Notes: generated by a model from the sequence alone, not told the origin. A DNA stretch of 31,614 bases from an uncultured Actinomycetes bacterium (GCA_903826715.1 CAIKFN010000072.1:1-31614), one strand, 5' to 3'; positions 7,484 through 15,297 are shown, counted from the first letter of the stretch. A program made the numbers and translations.

Positions 7484-8586
7484 TGAAGCGCCCCATCGTT
7501 ATTACTGGCGGTGGAACCGGTGGGCACATTTTTCCTATGTTGGCCATAGCTGAACAGCTGGAAGTTCTTGGTGTTGCAAAAAATGAACTTCGATACGTTG
7601 GAAGTCGCAGAGGGCAAGAAAAGGATTTACTTAGCGGCGACATTCACCTCACCTTGCTACCAGGTCGAGGAATCCGTAGGTCACTTCGCCCTCAAGCAAT
7701 TGTTGCCAACGTCGGTGCAGTTATTTCACTAGGAGTTGCTTTCATCAGTGCAATTATCAACGTAGGCATTTGGCGACCTCGCGTGATTGTTTCTGTTGGT
7801 GGATATGCATCGTTTGCTACATCACTTGCTGGTGCGTTGTGGCATGTTCCGCTGGTGTCAGTAGAACTTGATGCAGTGCCAAGTGCATCGCAGCGTTACC
7901 TCGTAAAGCACGCTGCACTGCGCTGCACTGCATTCGAGAACTCAATGGCCAACTGCGTAACAACTGGCGTCCCAATTCGTGCAGCACTAGAGCAGCTTGA
8001 TCGAAGTGAGTCAGCTCGTAGTCAACTTCGGAATGTACAGATTCCTCCAGTAAGGACAAACAACGATGTTGTCGTTGTAATGACTGGGTCTCTTGGCGCG
8101 AAGAGCGTGAATACTGCAGTACTTGAATTAGCAAAATTGTGGTCTACAAAAGATTCATTAACCATTATTCATGTAACGGGGAGACGCGACTACGAATTTG
8201 TCAAGAACAATGCCCCATCGTGTAGTGGTCTCGATTACCGAATTATCCCCTTTGGCGAAATGAATGAACTGTGGGCACTTTGTGATGTTGCAATCACTCG
8301 TGCGGGAGCAATGACGGTTGGTGAATTGTGCCAGCTTGGAATTCCTAGCGTCCTCATCCCGTTGCCTGGAGCACCTGGAGACCACCAAACAAAGAATGCA
8401 GAGAAGCTTGTCGCGTCAGGTGGTGCGCTCATGATTCGTGACTTTGAATTGAATGCAACTTTCCTCGCTAGTGCTCTTGAGTTGGTTATAGAGAAAAAAA
8501 TTACAATGAGCACAGCTACTGCATCGCTTGCTAGGCATAATGCTGCTCAAAGCATTGCTTCGCACGTACTAGAAATCGCACGATAA
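7483..8586 (+). CDS. murG: MurG, lipid II-forming GlcNAc transferase
   Basis: A membrane-associated GT-B glycosyltransferase that adds GlcNAc from UDP-GlcNAc to lipid I, giving lipid II. The 367-residue protein has the N-terminal glycine-rich loop TGGGTGGHIFPMLA, VSVGGYASF, the second glycine-rich loop TGSLGAKSVN, and the donor-binding segment ITRAGAMTVGELCQLGIP followed by GDHQTKNAEKL. The usual HEQN motif of the acceptor domain is replaced by the segment SVELDAVPSASQRYL, which keeps the following AVP. The start overlaps the ftsW stop by one base (TAATG), and the stop overlaps murC in the same way. A 10-base tandem repeat lies inside the gene at 7911-7930. Confidence 0.95.
   Translation: MKRPIVITGGGTGGHIFPMLAIAEQLEVLGVAKNELRYVGSRRGQEKDLLSGDIHLTLLPGRGIRRSLRPQAIVANVGAVISLGVAFISAIINVGIWRPRVIVSVGGYASFATSLAGALWHVPLVSVELDAVPSASQRYLVKHAALRCTAFENSMANCVTTGVPIRAALEQLDRSESARSQLRNVQIPPVRTNNDVVVVMTGSLGAKSVNTAVLELAKLWSTKDSLTIIHVTGRRDYEFVKNNAPSCSGLDYRIIPFGEMNELWALCDVAITRAGAMTVGELCQLGIPSVLIPLPGAPGDHQTKNAEKLVASGGALMIRDFELNATFLASALELVIEKKITMSTATASLARHNAAQSIASHVLEIAR
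7911..7930 (+). repeat. 10-bp perfect tandem duplication inside murG
   Basis: The unit CGCTGCACTG occurs twice head to tail. The unit length is not a multiple of three, so gain or loss of one copy by replication slippage would shift the murG frame. The present copy number keeps the full-length MurG frame open. Confidence 0.8.
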
Positions 8587-9944
8587 TGAACATTTTTTCT
8601 TCGCATCCGAATGTTCACGTCATTGGAATTGGTGGAGCCGGGATGAGTGGTGTTGCACGACTGCTTTTAGAAATGGGCTGCAGCGTTTCTGGAAGTGATG
8701 CAACTGAGTCGCCAGTTCTTCATGAGCTTCAAAAAGCGGGGATAACAGTAACTATTGGTCATAATGAGAATGCCTTAGCGAATGCGATGGTTGTTCTTTG
8801 GTCTCCTGCCATTAAAGAGAACAATGTTGAATTCGCTGGCGCAAAACAGCGCGGACTCACCATGCTGAGCCGTAGCGAACTTCTTCGAGAGTTGGCTGAA
8901 CTAGTCCCAGTACTTGGACTAACGGGCACTCACGGCAAGACCACCGCAACATCCATGATGGCCTGTGTACTAAAAGCTGCGGGCAGAGATGATGGCCGAC
9001 TACTTGGAGCGCCCGTCCTAGGCGTTGGTGCAAACGGTCACTGGGGGAGCCCGGCGCTGCTTATGGAGGTTGACGAAAGCTACGGAACCTTTAGTGAACT
9101 CAGTCCCTACGCATTGGGATTATTAAATGTTGAGCCCGATCACCTTGATCACTATGGAACGTTCGAACATCTCGAAGATGCATTCACTGAGCTTTTAAAC
9201 AGAACAGCTGGACCTGTTGTTGTCTGGAATGATGACCTAGGAAGTCAGCGAGTTGGCCTTCGATCATCTAGGCAAGTTGTAACTGTTGGCACAAACTCAT
9301 CATCTGACTATCAGGTGAGTGATATTGAGCTCAATCGCAGAAGTTCAGCTTTCAGAGTGAAAGGCTCTGGGATTGACGTTGCGTTGACGCTGAATGTAAC
9401 TGGAGCGCACAATGTGGCGAATGCCAGTGTGGTGGCGGTGCTTGCACAAGAACTGGGAATCTCACTAACTGAAATTTCGAATGGTCTCAGTAGTTTTCAG
9501 GGGGCTCCGAGGCGATTCGAATTCATGGGTTCATGGCGCGGAGTCGATGTGTACGAAGATTACGCCCACTTGCCGGGAGAAATCAGAGCAACTATTAGTG
9601 CAGCACGCGCAGCTGGTTACAAAAACATCACTTGCGTTTTTCAGCCGCACCGGGTTACACGAACACTTCACCTTGCAGAGCAGTTCCATACTGCGTTCTC
9701 TGATGCAACGAATTTGATCATCAGCGATATCTATACCGCAGGAGAGCCGAATCCAACTGGTGCGACGGGTGAACTCATTTCAAATGGGACATCGAAGTAC
9801 ATAGCCACTTCGTACTGTGCAACATTCTCAGATGTCGCTTCTACGTTGAGAGAGCTCCATGATCAAAGTGACGTTGTACTTTTTCTAGGTGCTGGTGACA
9901 TTGCATCTCTTGCGTCTCAGCTTGATGGTGGGCTGGAAAAATGA
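8586..9944 (+). CDS. murC: MurC, UDP-MurNAc:L-alanine ligase
   Basis: A cytoplasmic ATP-dependent ligase that adds the first L-alanine to UDP-MurNAc. The 452-residue protein has the N-terminal Rossmann motif IGIGGAGMSGVARLL, the ATP P-loop GTHGKTT (Lys118), the central block VDESYGTF with VEPDHLDHYG, the AHNVANA motif and the C-terminal-domain block FQPHRVTRT. Several normally strict motifs are altered: the usual DDYAHHPTE-type segment reads EDYAHLPGE, and the usual TNIE-type stretch reads LNVE. Length and domain order are normal and it lies between murG and murB, so it is very probably functional MurC rather than the recycling ligase Mpl. Its stop overlaps the murB ATG by four bases. Confidence 0.92.
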   Translation: MNIFSSHPNVHVIGIGGAGMSGVARLLLEMGCSVSGSDATESPVLHELQKAGITVTIGHNENALANAMVVLWSPAIKENNVEFAGAKQRGLTMLSRSELLRELAELVPVLGLTGTHGKTTATSMMACVLKAAGRDDGRLLGAPVLGVGANGHWGSPALLMEVDESYGTFSELSPYALGLLNVEPDHLDHYGTFEHLEDAFTELLNRTAGPVVVWNDDLGSQRVGLRSSRQVVTVGTNSSSDYQVSDIELNRRSSAFRVKGSGIDVALTLNVTGAHNVANASVVAVLAQELGISLTEISNGLSSFQGAPRRFEFMGSWRGVDVYEDYAHLPGEIRATISAARAAGYKNITCVFQPHRVTRTLHLAEQFHTAFSDATNLIISDIYTAGEPNPTGATGELISNGTSKYIATSYCATFSDVASTLRELHDQSDVVLFLGAGDIASLASQLDGGLEK

Positions 9945-10852
9945 GTATTGAATCATTAGCAATAGCCGCGGGTTCTCGTCTACAGCATCACGCAGAATTT
10001 GGGAAAAAAACAACGTACCGAGTTGGAGGCAGTGTTCGTGCACTTCTAACACTGAGCTCTCTTGGTGAGCTGAGTGAACTTGGTAGTGAAATTGCCAATG
10101 TTGGAATGCCAATTTTCTTGCTGGGAAATGGATCAAATCTTCTTGTGGCAGATGGGGAGCACGAAGTGCTGGGCATTGTCTTGCAAGGAGAATTTGAGGA
10201 GTACTCAGTTACTGAAGACACCCATGGCGTACTGGTAAATGCTGGAGCCGGTATTGACCTTCCAGTTCTTTCGAGGCGACTGAGCGCCGAGGGCGTCACT
10301 GGCTTTGAGTGGGCCGTTGGAGTTCCTGGAACCATTGGTGGCGCCTGCGTAATGAATGCGGGGGGCCACGGATCTGACATGGCTGCGAGCGTTAGTGAAG
10401 TAGTTACGTGGAGTGCTGGCGCTTTGAAACAGTGGTCACCAGAACAACTGATTTTTGGATATAGGTCCAGCGCACTTGGAACAAGTGACATAGTGCTCAG
10501 TGCAGTACTGCGCCTTTCTAGAGGTGACATTGAGGAATCGAAAAAGAAACTCAGTGAGATTGTCACGTGGCGTCGAGAGAATCAGCCAGGTGGTCAAAAC
10601 GCGGGAAGCGTGTTCGCTAATCCCAAAGATGATTATGCAGGAAAACTCATTGAGGCAGCTGGCCTAAAAGGAGCCCGAGTGGGTAGCGCCACCGTTTCTC
10701 AGAAGCACGCGAATTTCATAATTGTTGATACTGATGGAAGCGCTAACGATGTGTACGAGCTTATGAAGTACATGCAGCACCAAGTTCTTGAAACTTCTGG
10801 CGTCTTGTTGCGTAGTGAACATCGATTCTTGGGCTTGGGAGATTTGACGTGA
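9941..10852 (+). CDS. murB: MurB, UDP-N-acetylenolpyruvoylglucosamine reductase
   Basis: An FAD- and NADPH-dependent reductase that makes UDP-MurNAc from enolpyruvyl-UDP-GlcNAc. The 303-residue protein has the FAD-binding motifs TTYRVGGSVRAL, GNGSNLLVADGE and WAVGVPGTIGGACVMNAGG. The C-terminal catalytic part has NAGSVFANP with the proton-donor Ser223, AGKLIEAAGLKG, SQKHANFIIV, and the catalytic Glu293 in RSEHRFLG. The compact C-terminus resembles the type II (Bacillus-like) enzymes, which lack the extra loop of E. coli MurB. It follows murC with a four-base overlap and overlaps the GTG of ftsQ. Confidence 0.96.
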   Translation: MSIESLAIAAGSRLQHHAEFGKKTTYRVGGSVRALLTLSSLGELSELGSEIANVGMPIFLLGNGSNLLVADGEHEVLGIVLQGEFEEYSVTEDTHGVLVNAGAGIDLPVLSRRLSAEGVTGFEWAVGVPGTIGGACVMNAGGHGSDMAASVSEVVTWSAGALKQWSPEQLIFGYRSSALGTSDIVLSAVLRLSRGDIEESKKKLSEIVTWRRENQPGGQNAGSVFANPKDDYAGKLIEAAGLKGARVGSATVSQKHANFIIVDTDGSANDVYELMKYMQHQVLETSGVLLRSEHRFLGLGDLT

Positions 10853-11688
10853 GTCGCAGAAAACCTGTTGCCCCATCTCAAAAAAAATCGAGGCCTAAAA
10901 AACAGACTGCAGCATCCAGAACGTCCCGTTCTGAGCCAAGACAAATTCACCAGACGAAGCAAAAGCGACAGCGAAAACCAATCGCAACTTCTACGAAAAT
11001 TCTCTTACTACTTGGCCTTACAGTTACAACGTTGCTGCTTGGCGGAAACTGGATTCTGCATCGCTCAATTTTTGACGTAAAAACAATTCACATATATGGA
11101 GTTGTCCACGAAGACACAAAGAAAGTATTAGTAGCAAGTGGACTTGAGTCCCATCCCGCAATGATTAGCGTTTCAGCGAGAGCAATCGAAAACAATCTTT
11201 CATCTTTTCGCTGGATCTCGAGTGTGACAATTACTAGGCAGTGGCCCAGCACTGTGAATCTGACAATTAATGAGACTCGTCCTGTTGCTGTTGCGTTTAA
11301 TGCAAGTCATACTCTTGAATATGTTGCTGCCAATGGAACTGATTTAGGCGTTGCGCCACTGAACGCTAACTTTCCAACACTTATTTATTTACATCCTTTA
11401 AACACAACTTGGCCATTTATGAAGGCTGGATTTGGGGCGGTCAAGGTCGCTAGCCAACTTCCGAAATCATTCGGCTATCAAGTCTCAAAAATTACTGTTG
11501 GGGCACGTGGGATTGTGACCTTGGAGATGGAAAGCCCCGTAAGTTTTGTGCTGGGTCCGACTACGAAACTGAAAGAAAAATTCGTAGCCATTGCTTCAGT
11601 TATTGCCCACAGCACGCTGAAAGCCGGTGATGTAGTGAATGTTGAGGCACCAACCGAGCTATCGGTTACGGGCCCTCCTCCCTCATAA
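10849..11688 (+). CDS. ftsQ: FtsQ, POTRA-domain division protein
   Basis: A 279-residue bitopic membrane protein that scaffolds the FtsQLB complex, which activates septal synthesis. The first 50 residues are a highly basic cytoplasmic tail rich in Lys, Arg and Gln. One membrane segment follows at about 51-70 (ILLLLGLTVTTLLLGGNWIL). The extracytoplasmic POTRA domain begins at FDVKTIHIYGVVHEDTKKV, and the FtsQ domain follows with the characteristic block WPSTVNLTINETRPVAV. It starts at a GTG that overlaps the murB stop. It is the last gene of the first tight run; a promoter-bearing gap of 106 bases separates it from ftsZ. Confidence 0.93.
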   Translation: MSRRKPVAPSQKKSRPKKQTAASRTSRSEPRQIHQTKQKRQRKPIATSTKILLLLGLTVTTLLLGGNWILHRSIFDVKTIHIYGVVHEDTKKVLVASGLESHPAMISVSARAIENNLSSFRWISSVTITRQWPSTVNLTINETRPVAVAFNASHTLEYVAANGTDLGVAPLNANFPTLIYLHPLNTTWPFMKAGFGAVKVASQLPKSFGYQVSKITVGARGIVTLEMESPVSFVLGPTTKLKEKFVAIASVIAHSTLKAGDVVNVEAPTELSVTGPPPS

Positions 11689-11698
11689 ACAGGTGTAT

Positions 11699-11727
11699 TT
11701 GACCCTTGTTCTTAGGCAAACTAGCCT
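11699..11727 (+). promoter_or_regulatory. ftsZ promoter
   Basis: A -35 box TTGACC at 11699-11704 and a -10 box TAGCCT at 11722-11727 are separated by an optimal 17 bases. They sit in the ftsQ-ftsZ gap and leave a leader of about 60 bases. This is the best complete -35/-10 pair in the window and would let ftsZ be expressed independently of the upstream mur/fts run. Confidence 0.7.
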
Positions 11728-11783
11728 TCGGGGACAATAAATCGCATAGAACTGTGTCGTACGTAGTTCGCAAAAAAATACCC

Positions 11784-11790
11784 AAGGGGA
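11784..11790 (+). promoter_or_regulatory. ftsZ ribosome-binding site
   Basis: AAGGGGA lies four bases before the ftsZ ATG. Many neighbouring genes have no such site, so a strong Shine-Dalgarno here fits the leadered transcript from the promoter at 11699-11727. Confidence 0.75.
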
Positions 11791-11794
11791 TTTC

Positions 11795-12889
11795 ATGAGT
11801 CTGAAGCAGAGCAACTACCACGCAGTAATCAAAGTTATTGGTGTTGGTGGTGGTGGAGTTAACGCCGTTAACCGCATGATTTCATCTGGACTTCGCAACA
11901 TTGAGTTCATTGCAGCGAACACTGACGCACAGGCACTCCTCATGAGTGAAGCAGACATCAAGCTCGACATTGGCCGTGAACTAACTCGCGGACTTGGTGC
12001 TGGAAGCGACCCAGAAGTTGGTCGTCAAGCCGCTGAAGATCACCGTGCAGAAATTGAAGCTGCACTTAAAGACACCGACATGGTTTTTATCACTGCAGGT
12101 GAAGGTGGAGGAACTGGAACTGGTGCTGCACCAATTGTTGCTGAAGTTGCGCGTGGACTTGGAATCTTGACAATTGCAGTTGTGACTCGTCCGTTCGCAT
12201 TCGAAGGAAAGCGTCGCGCCAATCAGGCCGAAAAGGGCATCCAGGCTCTTCGCGACAAGGTGGACACTCTTATTGTCATTCCTAACGACCGTCTTCGTGC
12301 GGTAACGAGCCAGGAAACAACCATGCTTGACGCATTTCAGGTTGCTGACGATGTTCTACTCGCCGCTGTTCGTGGAGTTACTGATCTCATTACAGTTCCA
12401 GGACTCATAAACACTGACTTCGCTGACGTTTCAACAATCATGCGTAACGCAGGAACAGCAATCATGGGTGTTGGAACATCAACTGGTGACGGACGTGCTG
12501 TAAACGCTGCACGTGCTGCAATCACATCGCCGCTGCTTGAAACTGCAATTGATGGTGCACGTGGAATCTTGATCAACATTGTTGGTAGCTCGAAGATGAC
12601 TATGCAAGAAGTAACTGACGCGGCAAGCATCATCAATGATGTTGCCCACCCAGATGCAAACATCATCTTCGGTTCAGTAATTGACGACTCGATTGGCGAA
12701 GCAGTTCGCGTGACAGTTATTGCTGCTGGTTTCGATGCCACAGCTCCGAAAAAGAGGGAACCAGAGCCGCAGACTACGCAGATGCCTTCAATTACTGAAG
12801 CTCCAAAGAGTGACATTTTCTCTTCAAGCTCCAGCGACGACTTCTTTGACGTCGGTGGCGATGACGACCTTCCAAGCTTCCTCCGCTAA
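11795..12889 (+). CDS. ftsZ: FtsZ, tubulin-like division GTPase
   Basis: The protein polymerises into the cytokinetic Z-ring in the cytoplasm. The 364-residue sequence has the nucleotide-binding start VIGVGGGGVNAVNRM, the tubulin signature GGGTGTG at 104-110 and the NDRL block. It also has FADVSTIM followed by GVGTSTGDGRA in the T7-loop and C-terminal-domain region. A variable acidic and serine-rich linker follows and ends in the conserved C-terminal peptide DDLPSFLR, which in actinobacteria binds partners such as SepF and membrane anchors. SepF is encoded two genes downstream. The last 29 bases of ftsZ are also the start of ylmE in another frame. Confidence 0.98.
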   Translation: MSLKQSNYHAVIKVIGVGGGGVNAVNRMISSGLRNIEFIAANTDAQALLMSEADIKLDIGRELTRGLGAGSDPEVGRQAAEDHRAEIEAALKDTDMVFITAGEGGGTGTGAAPIVAEVARGLGILTIAVVTRPFAFEGKRRANQAEKGIQALRDKVDTLIVIPNDRLRAVTSQETTMLDAFQVADDVLLAAVRGVTDLITVPGLINTDFADVSTIMRNAGTAIMGVGTSTGDGRAVNAARAAITSPLLETAIDGARGILINIVGSSKMTMQEVTDAASIINDVAHPDANIIFGSVIDDSIGEAVRVTVIAAGFDATAPKKREPEPQTTQMPSITEAPKSDIFSSSSSDDFFDVGGDDDLPSFLR

Positions 12890-13532
12890 TCCACTCTTTA
12901 CACGAGTAGCTCAGAATTTCCTGGACCTGCAACGTCGAATTGAGTCGACGGGGCGCAACCTCGATGATGTGCGCATTGTTGGAGTTACTAAAACCTTTGG
13001 TTCTGATGTTGTTCGTGTTGCTCAAGAAGTTGGTATTACATGCGTGGGGGAAAACTACGTAGAAGAGCTGGAGCTAAAACGTGGCGAGTGCGAAGCCCTT
13101 GAAGTTTCGTGGCACTACCTAGGTGCGTTGCAGACAAATAAAATTTCTCGAATCACAAAAAATTCAGACTTGATTTGTGGTGTTAGCCGATTAAAGGAAA
13201 TTGAAAAGATTGCAGACGCTAAAGACGCAATGGCTATCTATGTCCAAGTCGATTTCTCCGGAGCTACTGGTAGAAACGGCGCGGTTGAGTCTGAAATTGA
13301 GGCTCTAGTGAACAAGGCTAGGAATCTTGAACTTAACGTGAGGGGCTTGATGTGTGTTTCAGCTCCTGGAAAAGACGCGGCAAGGTTGTCTTTTTCCAAA
13401 CTCGTTGCCCTCGCCGACTCCTTAGGCCTAAAGGAGCGCTCAATAGGGATGACGGACGATCTGGAGATTGCTTGCGAAGCGGGGAGCACTGAAGTTCGCG
13501 TAGGGCGCGCCCTATTTGGCGCTAGGAGTTGA
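12861..13532 (+). CDS. ylmE: YlmE/YggS-family PLP-binding protein
   Basis: A 223-residue member of the single-domain, alanine-racemase-fold PLP proteins involved in pyridoxal phosphate homeostasis; no catalytic activity is firmly established for the family. Motifs include VGVTKTF with the PLP-binding lysine, GENYVEEL, WHYLGALQTNK, and the C-terminal block SIGMTDDLEIA with TEVRVGRALFGAR. The frame is open back to 12720 inside ftsZ, but the family start corresponds to the ATG at 12861 (MTTFQASSA). This gives a 29-base overlap with the end of ftsZ. In Gram-positive genomes pgeF (ylmD) usually lies between ftsZ and ylmE; it is absent here. Confidence 0.92.
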   Translation: MTTFQASSANPLFTRVAQNFLDLQRRIESTGRNLDDVRIVGVTKTFGSDVVRVAQEVGITCVGENYVEELELKRGECEALEVSWHYLGALQTNKISRITKNSDLICGVSRLKEIEKIADAKDAMAIYVQVDFSGATGRNGAVESEIEALVNKARNLELNVRGLMCVSAPGKDAARLSFSKLVALADSLGLKERSIGMTDDLEIACEAGSTEVRVGRALFGARS

Positions 13533-13555
13533 CTAAGGCCTGTCTGGCCTAACAT
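13529..13555 (+). promoter_or_regulatory. Possible sepF promoter
   Basis: TTGACT at 13529-13534 and TAACAT at 13550-13555 resemble -35 and -10 boxes, but the spacer is only 15 bases. The spacer contains a small GC-rich inverted repeat, AGGCC (13536-13540) with GGCCT (13546-13550), which could be an operator or a weak hairpin. GGGAGAG lies shortly before the sepF ATG, so a leadered message is plausible. Confidence is low because of the spacing. Confidence 0.35.
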
Positions 13556-13590
13556 AGATACAAGCGGTTTGCCCGCAGGGAGAGATGTAG

Positions 13591-14187
13591 ATGAAAGACA
13601 GAATGCGTGCGATTCTCGGATTTTTGGGACTCGTTGAAGATGAATACGGTGAGTACAACCAGGGCGCATCATCGCGTCCATTCTCAGGTGGCGAACTCCA
13701 AGATGATCAGGGCTACCCAGTTCAACCTGCGCAGAGTGCACAGCGTACTTTTCCAACGACTCCAAGCGGTGTGCGCGTCGCACGAACAACTAATGCTCCC
13801 GTTCGCGCCCCTCAGGTTTCGATGATTGATTCTCCTCAGCAAGGGCTACGTATTCAACCACTTCCATCGAGTCAGATGCGTGGAGTGCAGGCGCTCAGCC
13901 AAGACCGAGAAGTTTCGATTTTCAAGACAAATGACTACAACGAGTTTGGAAAGATAACTGACATTCTGCGAGGTAATCGAGCAGTTGTTATTGACCTACG
14001 CGATAATGACACGGTCATGCAGCGTAGGATTTTGGACTTCGCGACTGGAACGGCGTACGCCCTGCAGGCGACTATTGATCGACTCGAAGGCGGAACGGTC
14101 TATTTAGTTTCCCCTCGTGGCGTTCACGTGAGTTTGGACGTCAAGGACCGACTACGTGAATCCAACTACCGAGCATTCAGCCTGTGA
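13591..14187 (+). CDS. sepF: SepF, Z-ring membrane anchor
   Basis: The 198-residue protein has an N-terminal stretch (MKDRMRAILGFLGLVED) that fits an amphipathic membrane-binding helix. A disordered Gln/Pro/Arg-rich linker runs to about residue 105, followed by the C-terminal SepF domain. Visible SepF-domain blocks are VSIFKTNDYNEFGKITDIL, AVVIDLRDND, RRILDFATGTAYAL and GTVYLVSPRGVHVS. SepF binds the FtsZ C-terminal peptide and tethers and bundles Z-filaments; most actinobacteria lack FtsA and rely on SepF, and no ftsA is seen here. The stop overlaps the GTG of the next gene by four bases. Confidence 0.95.
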   Translation: MKDRMRAILGFLGLVEDEYGEYNQGASSRPFSGGELQDDQGYPVQPAQSAQRTFPTTPSGVRVARTTNAPVRAPQVSMIDSPQQGLRIQPLPSSQMRGVQALSQDREVSIFKTNDYNEFGKITDILRGNRAVVIDLRDNDTVMQRRILDFATGTAYALQATIDRLEGGTVYLVSPRGVHVSLDVKDRLRESNYRAFSL

Positions 14188-14438
14188 TTAACCTGATTCG
14201 AGAGATAATCACGCTCTACGTGTGGGTAATCATCATTGCGTCACTACTGAGCTGGTTTCCAAGTACTAATTCGTCTGGTGGACTTGCAGCAACCAAGAGG
14301 GTTTTGCACACGGTAACTGAGCCTGTTTTGCGCCCAATTCGTCAAATTATGCCCAGGCCCCGAGTCGGTGGAGTGGGTGTTGATTTTTCAGCGCTGGTTG
14401 CAATTGTTGTTTTAGACCTAATCGCTCGATTCATTTAG
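14184..14438 (+). CDS. ylmG: YggT/YlmG-family small membrane protein
   Basis: An 84-residue protein with two hydrophobic segments (about 1-23 and 63-84) flanking a conserved loop with the family block TEPVLRPIRQIMP. YggT/YlmG proteins sit in the inner membrane next to division or K+ uptake genes. Plant and cyanobacterial relatives affect nucleoid or thylakoid organisation, but the molecular role is not settled. It starts with a GTG overlapping the sepF stop, so the two are probably translated together. The sepF-ylmG-divIVA order is the standard Gram-positive arrangement. Confidence 0.92.
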   Translation: MINLIREIITLYVWVIIIASLLSWFPSTNSSGGLAATKRVLHTVTEPVLRPIRQIMPRPRVGGVGVDFSALVAIVVLDLIARFI

Positions 14439-14470
14439 TGCATTTACCTGCAAACTTCGCTCTGGAGCGG

Positions 14471-14476
14471 TAGGGT
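14471..14476 (+). promoter_or_regulatory. -10 box of divIVA, probably leaderless
   Basis: TAGGGT matches the actinobacterial TAnnnT -10 pattern and is followed by exactly seven bases before the ATG at 14484. The transcript would then begin at or next to the start codon. No convincing -35 box is visible at 16-18 bases upstream. Confidence 0.55.
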
Positions 14477-14483
14477 GTCCAGC

Positions 14484-15236
14484 ATGGATAACACGGAAAA
14501 CACTTCTTCAGCAATTGAGGTTATTGACACTATTTCGTTTGGCACAAGCATTACAAAGGGCTATCGAATTCAGGAAGTTGACGACTACTTAGAGCGACTT
14601 TCAGTCGAGATTCGCCAGTTAAAGGATCAACTCCAGCAAGCTCGTCAGGTTTCTCGTCAAGCCGCAGAGCGCATTAATCAGCTTGAAAGTGGCAAAGCCA
14701 CAGCAGCATCGACTGGTCCAACGCCAATTATTCAGGCAGCTGCTCCTCGTCCAGCAACAAACGATGCGTCACATCAAATTTCTTCCATGATTGCGATGGC
14801 TCAAGAGTTCATTGAGCAAAAGCAAGCTGAGGCAGAGTCAAAGGCTTCACAATTTATTGGTGAGGCGCAAGAGCGTGCACGTGAAATTATTTCTGAAGCA
14901 AGAAGTCGTGCAGAAGATGAAGTAAATCGACTTAATGGTCTCAAGCAGCGATTAAGTGAAGATGTTGACACACTGACTCGACAACTTGAATCAGAGAGAG
15001 CTCGTTTAGGAACATTCTTGAACGAATTTTCACGTTGGATTGAAGGATCATTAAGCATTGGTGGAGCTGCTCGACCAGCTTCTCCTGCTCGCCAGCCAGC
15101 ACCAGCACCTGCGCCACAGGCACAGGTGCCACCTCGCCCAAGCGCCCCTCCACCACCTGCTCCAGCACCTGCGCCACAGCAAACATTTGGTCAATCGCTG
15201 AGCTTTGACCAGCAATCTGAGCGAGATCGCTCGTAA
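14484..15236 (+). CDS. divIVA: DivIVA/Wag31-like polar-growth coiled-coil protein
   Basis: A 250-residue cytoplasmic protein. The N-terminal DivIVA domain is SFGTSITKGYRIQEVDDYLE (about residues 16-35), which binds curved membrane, followed by a first coiled coil to about residue 66. A linker leads to a long heptad-rich coiled coil (about 95-180). The tail is rich in Pro and Ala (about 197-237) and is partly built from an 18-base direct repeat. In actinobacteria such proteins mark poles and septa and recruit the elongation machinery. A GTG at 14475 is in frame, but the ATG at 14484 is preferred because a -10 box ends eight bases before it and overlaps the GTG. Confidence 0.92.
   Translation: MDNTENTSSAIEVIDTISFGTSITKGYRIQEVDDYLERLSVEIRQLKDQLQQARQVSRQAAERINQLESGKATAASTGPTPIIQAAAPRPATNDASHQISSMIAMAQEFIEQKQAEAESKASQFIGEAQERAREIISEARSRAEDEVNRLNGLKQRLSEDVDTLTRQLESERARLGTFLNEFSRWIEGSLSIGGAARPASPARQPAPAPAPQAQVPPRPSAPPPPAPAPAPQQTFGQSLSFDQQSERDRS
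15102..15179 (+). repeat. 18-bp direct repeat in the Pro/Ala-rich tail of divIVA
   Basis: CCAGCACCTGCGCCACAG occurs at 15102-15119 and again at 15162-15179, exactly 60 bases apart and therefore in the same reading frame. It encodes two PAPAPQ-type modules. Recombination between the copies would shorten the tail by 20 residues without a frameshift. Confidence 0.85.
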
Positions 15237-15252
15237 CTACACTGCTTGCTGA

Positions 15253-15258
15253 TAGGGT
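15253..15258 (+). promoter_or_regulatory. -10 box of the DksA-like gene
   Basis: TAGGGT, the same hexamer as in front of divIVA and dnaE, lies 39 bases before the ATG at 15298. No clear -35 box is visible. The resulting leader includes a strong ribosome-binding site at 15285-15291. Confidence 0.45.
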
Positions 15259-15284
15259 CAGCGCGCGCTGTTTTCATCGTCTCC

Positions 15285-15291
15285 TAAGGAG
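15285..15291 (+). promoter_or_regulatory. Ribosome-binding site fixing the DksA-like gene start
   Basis: TAAGGAG is six bases before the ATG at 15298. It favours that ATG over the in-frame TTG at 15292, which would be only one base from the site. Confidence 0.8.
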
Positions 15292-15297
15292 TTGACC

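Noticed and set aside
9988..10566. 192-residue minus-strand frame opposite murB
   Set aside because: It lies wholly inside a well-supported gene and shows no motif or promoter.
13424..13437. Palindromic TTAGGCCTAA-type sequence in ylmE, similar to the GGCCTAA before sepF
   Set aside because: It is inside a coding region and the shared core is too short to call an operator.
13238..13789. 183-residue minus-strand frame across ylmE and sepF
   Set aside because: It covers two real genes and a promoter region on the other strand and looks like low-complexity shadow sequence.
15219..15232. Inverted repeat GAGCGA/TCGCTC at the end of divIVA as a terminator
   Set aside because: The loop is only two bases, it is inside the coding end and no T-run follows.
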